Shown here: piece after piece, positions 32,304-38,989 of the stretch
Position numbering within the stretch: the first letter of the stretch is position 1
Layout of the letters: each line of letters begins with the position of its first letter
NCBI RefSeq assembly: GCF_000231055.2
Contig: NZ_CM001466.1
Span: 3,783,524-3,838,514 of the forward strand
Direction: 5' to 3'
DNA length: 54,991 nt
Origin: Saccharomonospora azurea NA-128
Lineage (GTDB): Bacteria > Actinomycetota > Actinomycetes > Mycobacteriales > Pseudonocardiaceae
The notes under the pieces: generated by a model
Seen by the model: only the letters and a program-made list of their open reading frames with translations
What the model was told of the DNA's origin: nothing
Databases searched by the model: none
Translations under genes and position numbers: made by a program

Positions 32304-32461
32304 TGGTGGTCGACGTGGTGAGGAAGCGGCGGCAGGCGGGCCCTCGGGTGGGTTCCCTCGTGCTGCGGGTGGCGGCGGGCCTGGCCGGCGCCGTCGTGCT
32401 GGGCGTGCTGGCGCGGGAGGCCCCCGCCCTGGTGCGTTACGCCAAGACCAGGGCGATGTAA
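32303..32461 (+). CDS. 52-residue single-membrane-span protein ending the hydrogenase operon
   Basis: A very small protein with a basic N-terminus (VRKRRQAGPR), one hydrophobic segment of about 20 residues (VLRVAAGLAGAVVLGVLA) and a short basic tail. It resembles small DUF6893-type proteins of actinobacterial loci. It overlaps the DUF6084 gene by one base. It is the only membrane-spanning product of the operon, so it is the natural candidate to tether the hydrogenase to the membrane or quinone pool, by analogy with other soluble energy-converting hydrogenases. That role is inferred. Confidence 0.6.
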   Translation: MVVDVVRKRRQAGPRVGSLVLRVAAGLAGAVVLGVLAREAPALVRYAKTRAM

Positions 32462-32473
32462 GCCCCTGACACC

Positions 32474-32646
32474 GTGTCCGCGCCCTGCGTACGGATGTTT
32501 GCCCCTCCCGTACGGATGTTCGCAGTTCCCGTACGGCGTCCGACGACCGAGCCCGCCGACGTGCGTACGAGAACTGCGGAGACGCGTGTGTGCGCTGCGG
32601 ACACGCGTGCGAGAACTGCGGACACGCGTGCGTGACTCGCGGACAC
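32474..32646. repeat. Intergenic array 1 of 21-bp units in convergent halves
   Basis: Three forward units (32474-32536) and four inverted units (32563-32646) surround a 26-base centre. Each unit is an 8-bp core, GTGTCCGC (or ATGTTYGC), plus 13 bp ending in TACGG/CACGC; the inverted half reads 13 bp then GCGGACAC. The halves are complementary, so the region can fold into a long hairpin. It lies between the end of the hydrogenase operon and the convergent methyltransferase gene. A related array is at 42530. Confidence 0.9.
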
Positions 32647-32659
32647 GGTGTTCGGGGCG

Positions 32660-33451
32660 TCAGGGTTTGCGGGCGACGCAGAGCACCGACTGGCCGAACG
32701 GGACGGGGAGCGTCTTCTCGATGGCCCTGGTGACCGGCACCACGAAGCGGTCGTAGATCGAGACCAGCCGCGGGTTGGGCGCCGTGGTGCCGCCCTTGCG
32801 CACGGCGGCCCACCACGCGAAGGCGCCGAGGAAGTTCACCGGCTTGGAGGTCTCCACGACGAGACCGGCTTCCCGCGCGGTGGCGGCGACGGTCGTGGGC
32901 GTGTACCGGCGGAAGTGGCCGACCTTGCGGTCGAACTCGCCGTACAGCTGCTGATAACCGGGCACGAACAGCACGATGTTGCCGCGCGGGGTCAGCGACT
33001 CCGCGAGCTGGCGCAGGGCCCCGATGTCGTCCTCGATGTGTTCGAGCACGTTGATCGCCACCAGCGTCTCCACCGGCTGGGCCAGTGTGGTGCCGCCGTC
33101 GATGTCGAACTGCTGGACCTCGACCTCGGAGCGGTCGTGGAAGCGTTCTTTCAGCTTCCGCACCGCGCCGGAGTCGACGTCGGTGACGACGTAGCGGTCG
33201 AAGCCGGTGAAGCCGGACGCGAACTCGCCCAGCCCCGCACCCACCTCCAGGACGGTGCGCCCGCAGTGCGGGCGGATGAGTTCGCGCTGGTACTCCAGGT
33301 ACCGCGGCTTTCCGCTGTCGGTCTCCAGATCGCGGCCCGTCGCGGCCTGGAAGGCCGACGTCGTCTCGTCCGGCACCGAGTCGCCGAGTCGCGGGGTGCC
33401 GTCGCTGTGGGGGCTGTCGTCAGGGTGACTGCGGGACTGTTCTGTCGGCAC
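32660..33451 (-). CDS. Class I SAM-dependent methyltransferase
   Basis: A 263-residue methyltransferase with a Rossmann core. Motif I is VLEVGAGLGEFA (about residues 67-78), the acidic post-I residue is in VTDVDSG, and INVLEHIEDD marks the Methyltransf_11/12 type. The segment KVGHFRRYTPTTV is typical of methyltransferases found near glycan or lipid genes. The N-terminal 30 residues are Ser/Asp-rich and probably disordered. Its 3' end converges on repeat array 1. Substrate unknown. Confidence 0.82.
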   Translation of the reverse strand: MPTEQSRSHPDDSPHSDGTPRLGDSVPDETTSAFQAATGRDLETDSGKPRYLEYQRELIRPHCGRTVLEVGAGLGEFASGFTGFDRYVVTDVDSGAVRKLKERFHDRSEVEVQQFDIDGGTTLAQPVETLVAINVLEHIEDDIGALRQLAESLTPRGNIVLFVPGYQQLYGEFDRKVGHFRRYTPTTVAATAREAGLVVETSKPVNFLGAFAWWAAVRKGGTTAPNPRLVSIYDRFVVPVTRAIEKTLPVPFGQSVLCVARKP

Positions 33452-33580
33452 GTGCCCTCCCGTGCTCCGGTCGAGTTTGTCCGTTATCCGGCTGTGTCCC
33501 GACCGTAATGTACTAGGGCCGTACCGTGGTCACACCACGCGGTGGCGGGTCGAGCCCGGCCGCCCGCGGGGAAGGACCAC

Positions 33581-33622
33581 AAAAAAGCAGACACGCCCCA
33601 GCCCGAAGGCGGGGGCGTGTCT
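33581..33622 (-). terminator. Leftward intrinsic terminator downstream of whiB
   Basis: A perfect 11-bp stem (33589-33599 with 33612-33622; arm AGACACGCCCC) encloses a 12-base loop. On the minus strand it is followed by GC and a run of six T (33586-33581). It can end the whiB transcript or a separate small RNA. Confidence 0.85.
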
Positions 33623-33760
33623 GGAGGAGAAAACGTCGGTACGCATGCGTCGCCTCTCGGCGAAAAGGCGCGACGCGGCTCCAGCCGAACGGTATTCCGC
33701 GAAGGCATATGTGTTGGGGCCCGGGGACTGCCAATGCGTACCGACATCCGGTTCAACACG
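33623..33760 (-). ncRNA. Candidate structured RNA between whiB and the leftward terminator
   Basis: The 356-bp space 33452-33807 holds no convincing gene. In it, a perfect 12-bp helix joins 33635-33646 and 33734-33745, and a 7-bp helix (33647-33653 with 33670-33676) stacks directly on it, with further small hairpins in the rest. The terminator at 33581-33622 follows. This may be the whiB 3' UTR or an independent RNA; the 5' end at about 33760 is a guess. The remaining part (33452-33580) shows nothing notable. Confidence 0.35.
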
Positions 33761-33807
33761 GGGCGCCGTACCGTTGTTCCACGTGTGGGATGACGTGACT
33801 CACAGCG

Positions 33808-34086
33808 TCACGCCGCTTCGGGCGGGCTGTTCCGGACTCGGTCGTCCCGGCGCTCCCGCCGGACGAGATCGCGCCGTTCGTGTTCGGTGAGCCCGCCGAA
33901 AATGCCGTGGTCCAGGCCGTTGTCCAGCGCGTAGCTCAGGCACTCGGCGCGAACGGGGCACCGTGCGCACACCGCTTTCGCCCGGGCGGTCTGCTGGGCG
34001 CCCGGCCCCATGTTCGATACGGGGAAGAACAGTTCGGGATCTTCGTCGCGGCAGGCGGCACTGTGCCACCATTCCTCATTCGCCAT
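33808..34086 (-). CDS. WhiB-family [4Fe-4S] regulator
   Basis: A 92-residue WhiB-like transcription factor. The four cluster cysteines are Cys12, Cys40, Cys43 and Cys49, with the pattern C-x27-C-x2-C-x5-C. The turn after the cluster, usually GVWGG or GIWGG, is GIFGG here (61-65), followed by LTEHERR; the Trp that packs against the sigma factor in many Wbl proteins is Phe. There is no AT-hook, only a basic tail, so it is not WhiB7-like. ATG 34086 follows AAAGGAGG by about 10 bases. Its 3' end carries a 33-bp segment repeated beyond its 5' end. Confidence 0.88.
   Translation of the reverse strand: MANEEWWHSAACRDEDPELFFPVSNMGPGAQQTARAKAVCARCPVRAECLSYALDNGLDHGIFGGLTEHERRDLVRRERRDDRVRNSPPEAA
33811..33843. 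repeat. Direct repeat copy A at the whiB 3' end
   Basis: 33 bp identical at 31 positions to 34146-34178. It encodes the last residues of WhiB ([10 protein letters not shown]). Confidence 0.85.
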
Positions 34087-34145
34087 CGGTGCGCCGCCTC
34101 CTTTCGTAGATGGTTGCTCTCGTCGGCAAACCGGTGGAGACAACG

Positions 34146-34178
34146 CGCCGCTTCGGGCGGGCTATTCCGGACGCGGTC
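34146..34178. repeat. Direct repeat copy B at the rnz 3' end
   Basis: 33 bp identical at 31 positions to 33811-33843, same orientation, 335 bp apart. Here the segment contains the last codons and TAG stop of rnz in one frame; the whiB-like reading is a relic. Confidence 0.85.
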
Positions 34179-35082
34179 TCCGTGGTACAGGAATGCGATC
34201 CAGGTCATGTGCGACCACGATGTCGCCGTCGAACTCCTGTGCCGCTTGGTCGTGAAATCGGGTCATCGTCGAATAGCGTTGCGAGAAGTGCGTCAGCACG
34301 AGTGTGCGGACGCCGCTTTCCCGCGCGACGCGCGCCGCCTGACGCGCTGTCAGATGTCCGTACCGGTGCGCCAGCTCCGCCTCCTCGTCGAGGAACGTGG
34401 CTTCGATCACGAGTAGGTCGGCGTCCTGGGCGAGTGCGAACACGTTGTCGCACAACCGTGTGTCCATCACGAACGCGAACCGCTGTCCGGTGCGGAGGAC
34501 GCTCACGTCCTCGACGGCCACGGTGCGTCCGCCCACGGTGATCGACCCCGACCGCAGCAGCGCACCGACGTCCGGGCCGTGGATCCCGTGGCATCGCAGC
34601 AGGCGCGGCACCATGGTGCGCCGGTCGGGTTCGACGAGCCGGTACCCGAACGCCTCGACGGGATGGTCGAGCCGGAGGGCGGACAGCTCGCCGAACTCGC
34701 CGCGCGCCACGACGCCGTCGCCGGTCACGGGCTCCTCCACGAGCTCCGTGGTCTCGTGGAACACACTCGCGTGCCGCAACCGCTCGAAGTGCTCCTGGCC
34801 GGACGCCGGGTAGTGCGCGTGCACTCGCGCGACGCCGTCCAGCGACAGCCGCTGCACGACGCCCGGGAGTCCGAGGCAGTGGTCACCGTGGAAGTGCGTC
34901 AGGCAGATCCGCGTCACCGCACTCGCGGGCACCCCGGCGAACGTCAGCTGACGCTGTGTTCCCTCGCCCGGATCGAACAGCAGGCCCAGGGAGTCCCAGC
35001 GCAGCAGGTACCCGTTGTGGTTGCGGGCCCGGGACGGCACCTGGCTCCCGGTACCCAGCACGATCAGTTCGCGAGTCGACAC
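34162..35082 (-). CDS. rnz: Ribonuclease Z
   Basis: tRNA 3'-processing endonuclease of the metallo-beta-lactamase fold, 306 residues. The zinc motif is [11 protein letters not shown] near residue 60, a later Asp is in VMDTRLCDN, and the C-terminal LTHFSQRY carries the final His. GTG 35082 gives [14 protein letters not shown], the usual beginning. The gene's last codons lie in a 33-bp segment duplicated at the end of whiB. In most bacteria whose tRNA genes do not encode CCA, as the tRNA-Ala here, this enzyme is required. Confidence 0.92.
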   Translation of the reverse strand: MSTRELIVLGTGSQVPSRARNHNGYLLRWDSLGLLFDPGEGTQRQLTFAGVPASAVTRICLTHFHGDHCLGLPGVVQRLSLDGVARVHAHYPASGQEHFERLRHASVFHETTELVEEPVTGDGVVARGEFGELSALRLDHPVEAFGYRLVEPDRRTMVPRLLRCHGIHGPDVGALLRSGSITVGGRTVAVEDVSVLRTGQRFAFVMDTRLCDNVFALAQDADLLVIEATFLDEEAELAHRYGHLTARQAARVARESGVRTLVLTHFSQRYSTMTRFHDQAAQEFDGDIVVAHDLDRIPVPRRPRPE

Positions 35083-35147
35083 GCGACGACGGTACGACCG
35101 GCGGCACGCCGGCCGCACTCGAATTCAGGTGTCGTGGACCTCTCCTG

Positions 35148-35567
35148 TCAGCGGTTGCCCCGTGCCGAGGAGATCTCGCCGAGGGCGGAGTCGGGGTCGC
35201 GCTCCATCGCCGCGTCACCGATCGAGAACATGCCGACGGGCGTGCCCCGGTCCACGACCGGAACCCGTCGCACCGCGTGCTCGCGCATCCTGGCGACGAC
35301 GTCGCTCGCGTCGTCGTCGGGACGTGCCGTGATCAGTTGTTCACTGCAGAGTTCCCGCAGTCGCATCGTCGCCGCGTCGTCGTGGTCGGCGAGTCCGCGA
35401 ACGACCAGGTCGCGGTCGGTCACGATGCCGCGGACGTTCTCGCCGTCGGACACCAGGACGTTGCCGATGTCGTCGTCGCGCATTCTGCGGGCGGCGTCGC
35501 GCACGGGGGTGTCGCCGGGCAAGGCGACCGGCTGGGGGGTCATCAGCTCCCGGACCAGCTGTGCCAT
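35148..35567 (-). CDS. CBS-domain pair protein
   Basis: A 139-residue protein made of two CBS motifs (about residues 7-60 and 73-128), a regulatory module that commonly binds adenine nucleotides. VRDAARRMRDDDIGNVLV and GIVTDRDLVVRG mark the first, and VRRVPVVDRGTPVGMFSIGD the second (shown in parts: RRVPVVD, GMFSIGD). ATG 35567 is preceded by AAGGAG. It is a stand-alone sensor, divergent from dinB2. Target unknown. Confidence 0.88.
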   Translation of the reverse strand: MAQLVRELMTPQPVALPGDTPVRDAARRMRDDDIGNVLVSDGENVRGIVTDRDLVVRGLADHDDAATMRLRELCSEQLITARPDDDASDVVARMREHAVRRVPVVDRGTPVGMFSIGDAAMERDPDSALGEISSARGNR

Positions 35568-35707
35568 GGGGCTCCTTCCTTCACGTCTGCTCGTCGTCGT
35601 CGGCCTTTCGTTCGTCCCCCGGCCGGGTAACCGATGTGCGCCCGTTCTACTCCTCCTCGTTCGGCACGACGTGGCCGATCGGCGGCGTGGAGCGCATACT
35701 GCTGTGC

Positions 35708-36760
35708 GTGTCCACTCCGGACTGGGTGCTGCACGTGGATCTCGACCAGTTCATCGCGGCGGTCGAGATAGCCCGCCATCCCGAACTGCGGGGCAAGCCG
35801 GTGGTCGTCGGCGGGGCCGGCGATCCGACTCGGCGCGGGGTCGTGGCGACCGCGTCCTACGAGGCCAGGGAGTTCGGGGTGCATTCGGGGATGCCGCTGC
35901 GCACCGCCGCGCGCCGCTGCCCCGACGCCGTCTTCGTCGCGTCCGACCCTCCCGCGTACGAGGAGGTGTCGGAGCGGGTCATGGCGGTGCTGCGGGAGTT
36001 TCCCGTGGTGGTCGAGGTGGCGGGGTGGGACGAGGCGTTCCTCGGGGTGTCCGGCCCGGTGGCCGAGGACCCCGAAGCCCTCGCGGGGGCCGTCCGGCGG
36101 GCCGTGGCCGACCGCACGGGACTGTCGTGCGCCGTGGGGATCGGCGACAACAAGCACACCGCCAAGCTCGCCACCGGGTTCGCCAAGCCGGGCGGCGTGT
36201 ACCGCCTGACCAGGCAGAACTGGTGGGAGGTGATGGCGCACCGGCCCACCGACGCCCTGTGGGGAGTGGGCTCGAAGACGCGCCGCAGACTCGCCGACCT
36301 CGGCATCACCACCGTTGCGGAACTGGCCGCGGCCGATCCCGACCGGCTGGCCGCGGAGCTCGGCCCCACGCTCGGCCCGTACTTCCGGGCGCTCGCGCAC
36401 GGGTTGGGCGACCGGGACGTCACGGCGACGCCGTACGTGCCGAAGTCGCGCAGCCGCGAGACGACGTTCCAGCGCAACATCGACGATCCCGAGGAGTTGC
36501 GGGCGCAGCTCGGGCGCCTGGTGGAACGCGTGGCCGACGACGTCGCCGAGGACGGGCGACCCGCCGCGCGCGTCGCCGTGAAAGTCCGCTTCGCACCGTT
36601 CATTACCCAGACACGCAGCGTCACCCTGCCCGCGCCGACGAGCGACGTCACGGTGCTGGCGCGCGCGGCCGACGACGTGTTCGGACGCTTCACGGTGGAC
36701 CGTCCGGTGCGGCTGCTCGGAGTGCGTGCGGAGTTCGTCCGCGAGTCCGGGCAGGAATGA
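35708..36760 (+). CDS. Y-family DNA polymerase, DinB2-like
   Basis: Translesion polymerase of 350 residues. The catalytic acidic residues are in HVDLDQFIAAVE (Asp11) and GWDEAFLGV (Asp/Glu), and the SYEAREFGVHSGMPLRTAARR block is the family fingerprint (given as SYEAREFGV and GMPLRTAAR). It resembles mycobacterial DinB2 more than DinB1. The C-terminus (RESGQE) has no beta-clamp motif. At the steric-gate position after Phe15 it has Ile16, where most Pol IV enzymes have Phe or Tyr and mycobacterial DinB2 has Leu. GTG 35708 fits the family N-terminus. Confidence 0.86.
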   Translation: MSTPDWVLHVDLDQFIAAVEIARHPELRGKPVVVGGAGDPTRRGVVATASYEAREFGVHSGMPLRTAARRCPDAVFVASDPPAYEEVSERVMAVLREFPVVVEVAGWDEAFLGVSGPVAEDPEALAGAVRRAVADRTGLSCAVGIGDNKHTAKLATGFAKPGGVYRLTRQNWWEVMAHRPTDALWGVGSKTRRRLADLGITTVAELAAADPDRLAAELGPTLGPYFRALAHGLGDRDVTATPYVPKSRSRETTFQRNIDDPEELRAQLGRLVERVADDVAEDGRPAARVAVKVRFAPFITQTRSVTLPAPTSDVTVLARAADDVFGRFTVDRPVRLLGVRAEFVRESGQE

Positions 36761-36905
36761 CACCGAACACACCGGCGTTGCACCACACGCGCGTCACCGC
36801 TGTCGTTACGCTGCACTACGCTGATGCGGCACTCGAACAGTTGACCGAAACCGTTCGACGCGCCCGTCACGATTTCCGCGTATCACGACCTGGGAGAGCG
36901 ACCAC

Positions 36906-38963
36906 GTGACTGCCTCTGCTGAGAACCTCTACGGGGCCGACGACCTCACGCACCTCGAAGGTCTCGAAGCGGTGCGCAAGCGGCCCGGCATGTACATCGG
37001 GTCCACCGACAGTCGCGGGGTCAACCATCTCTTCACCGAGATCGTCGACAACTCCACCGACGAGGGCGTCGCGGGGCACGCCTCGAAGGTCGTGGTCACG
37101 CTGCACGCCGACGGCAGTGTCGAGGTCGCCGACGACGGGCGCGGCATCCCGACCGACGTCCACGGCAAGTCCGGGCTGAGCGGCGTCGAGCTGGTGCTCA
37201 CCCGGCTGCACGCGGGCGGCAAGTTCGGCGGTTCGGGATACAAGGCGTCCGGCGGTCTGCACGGTGTGGGCGCCTCGGCCGTCAACGCGCTGTCGCTGCG
37301 GTTCGACGTCACGGTGAAGCGCGGCGGCAAGGTCCACGAAATGTCCTTCTCCCGCGGGGTGCCCGGCGTCTTCGACGGCCCGGGGCCGAAGGCGAAGTTC
37401 ACGCGGCAGTCGGGCCTGCGGCTCGTGCGGAAGATGAAGCGCGGCGAGTCGACGGGCACGATCATCCGCTACTGGTACGACGCCCGCTACTTCGAGAAGG
37501 GCGCGGCGCTCGATCTGGAGCTCGTGCGCACGAAGTTGCGCCACACCGCGTTCCTCGTGCCCGGTGTCACGTACGTGCTCCGTACCGCCACCGACTCGGC
37601 GATCAACGAGGAGACCTTCCACTACCCCAACGGCCTGGCCGACATGGTCGAGTTCCTCGCGCCCGCCGGCGACCGTGCCGTGTGCGGCACGCAGTTCATC
37701 GTCGGCGAAGGCACCTACAAGGAGAACGCCGCCGACGCCAACGGCGTCATGCAGTCCAATGTGGAACGGCGGGCCGAGGTCGAGGTCGCGCTCCGGTGGG
37801 GAACGGGCTACGAACGCACCGTCGAGTGCTTCACCAACACCATCCGCAACGTCCACGGTGGAACGCACCGGAAGGGATTCGAGCGCGGACTCGTGCGCGC
37901 GGTGCACGACGCGATCTCGCGGACCCGCGGCCTGCTCAAGGCCAAGGAGGAGCCGCCCATCCTCGACGACGTGTGCGAGGGGCTCACCGCGGTCGTGCAC
38001 GTGCGCATCCCCGAACCGCAGTTCACGTCGCAGACCAAGGACGAGCTGTCCACGGCGGGCATCACCAAGGTGGTGCAGGGGCTCGTCGAGAAGCACCTCA
38101 AGGCGTGGGCCGACGACCGCAAGACCCGCACCGAGGCCAAAACCGTCCTGCAGAAGATCGTCGACGCCTCGCGCGTGCGGCTGACCCAGAAGCAGCAGAA
38201 GGACGCCGCCCGCCGCAAGACCGCGCTCGAAGGCGCGGCCATGCCGCCCAAGCTCGTGGACTGCCGCAGCACCGGCGTCGCGCGCAGCGAGCTGTTCCTC
38301 GTGGAGGGCGACAGCGCGCTGGGCTCCGCGCGGATGGCGCGGGTCTCGGAGTACCAGGCGCTGCTCCCGCTGCGCGGCAAGATCCTCAACGTGCAGAAGG
38401 CCAACCTCGGCGAGGCGCTCAAGAACGCCGAGATCGCCTCGATCGTGCAGGTGCTGGGCGCGGGCACGGGACGCACGTTCGACGTCTCCGCCATGCGCTA
38501 CGGCCGCGTGATCCTCATGGCCGACGCCGACGTCGACGGCTCCCACATCCGGACGCTGCTGATCACGCTCTTCGCGCGGTACATGCGCCCGGTGATCGCC
38601 GAGGGCCGGCTGTACGCGGCGATGCCGCCCCTGCACAAGATCGTCACCAAGGGCCGCAAGCCGGAGACCTTCTACACCTACACCGAGCGCGAGATGGAGG
38701 CGAAGGTCTCCGAGCTGGAACAGGCGGGCAAGCACGTCGTCAAGCCGGTGCCCCGGTTCAAGGGCCTCGGCGAGATGGACGCCGAGGAGCTGTGGGAGAC
38801 CACGATGAACCCGGCCACGCGGTCGGTGCGGCGCATCACGCTGGACGACGCCGACGCCGCCGAGGCCGCGCTCGAACTGCTCATGGGCGAGAAGGTCGAA
38901 CCCCGCCGCAAGTGGCTCATCACCTCGGCCGAGCGGGTCAACCAGGCCGCGATCGACATCTGA
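36906..38963 (+). CDS. parE: DNA topoisomerase IV subunit B (or second GyrB)
   Basis: Type IIA topoisomerase ATPase subunit of 685 residues. The GHKL ATPase domain is seen in HLFTEIVDNSTDEGVAGHA and DDGRGIP, and the GLHGVGAS loop closes the lid. The TOPRIM domain has EGDSALGSARMAR and ADADVDGSHIRTLL with the metal-binding acidic residues. KGLGEMDAEELWETTMNP ends the canonical part. GTG 36906 follows GGGAGAGCG by about 8 bases. It lies 26 bp before its partner subunit gene. Being outside a dnaN-recF-gyrBA origin context, topo IV is the better name, as in Streptomyces. Confidence 0.9.
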   Translation: MTASAENLYGADDLTHLEGLEAVRKRPGMYIGSTDSRGVNHLFTEIVDNSTDEGVAGHASKVVVTLHADGSVEVADDGRGIPTDVHGKSGLSGVELVLTRLHAGGKFGGSGYKASGGLHGVGASAVNALSLRFDVTVKRGGKVHEMSFSRGVPGVFDGPGPKAKFTRQSGLRLVRKMKRGESTGTIIRYWYDARYFEKGAALDLELVRTKLRHTAFLVPGVTYVLRTATDSAINEETFHYPNGLADMVEFLAPAGDRAVCGTQFIVGEGTYKENAADANGVMQSNVERRAEVEVALRWGTGYERTVECFTNTIRNVHGGTHRKGFERGLVRAVHDAISRTRGLLKAKEEPPILDDVCEGLTAVVHVRIPEPQFTSQTKDELSTAGITKVVQGLVEKHLKAWADDRKTRTEAKTVLQKIVDASRVRLTQKQQKDAARRKTALEGAAMPPKLVDCRSTGVARSELFLVEGDSALGSARMARVSEYQALLPLRGKILNVQKANLGEALKNAEIASIVQVLGAGTGRTFDVSAMRYGRVILMADADVDGSHIRTLLITLFARYMRPVIAEGRLYAAMPPLHKIVTKGRKPETFYTYTEREMEAKVSELEQAGKHVVKPVPRFKGLGEMDAEELWETTMNPATRSVRRITLDDADAAEAALELLMGEKVEPRRKWLITSAERVNQAAIDI

Positions 38964-38989
38964 CGAGGACAGGAAGCGACGACTAAGTC

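Noticed and set aside
32474-32646. CRISPR array reading of the 21-bp repeats
   Set aside because: Units abut with no unique spacers, both orientations occur, and no cas genes are near.
32437-32646. Repeat peptide gene with a seven-residue period (ACPQFSH-like) across the array
   Set aside because: A 21-bp repeat automatically gives a seven-residue period in open frames; there is no ribosome site and the frame is not the same in the second array.
33484-33793. Small open frames in the whiB-methyltransferase gap on both strands
   Set aside because: They cross the perfect terminator stem and helices, lack ribosome sites and show no domain; RNA structure explains the region better.
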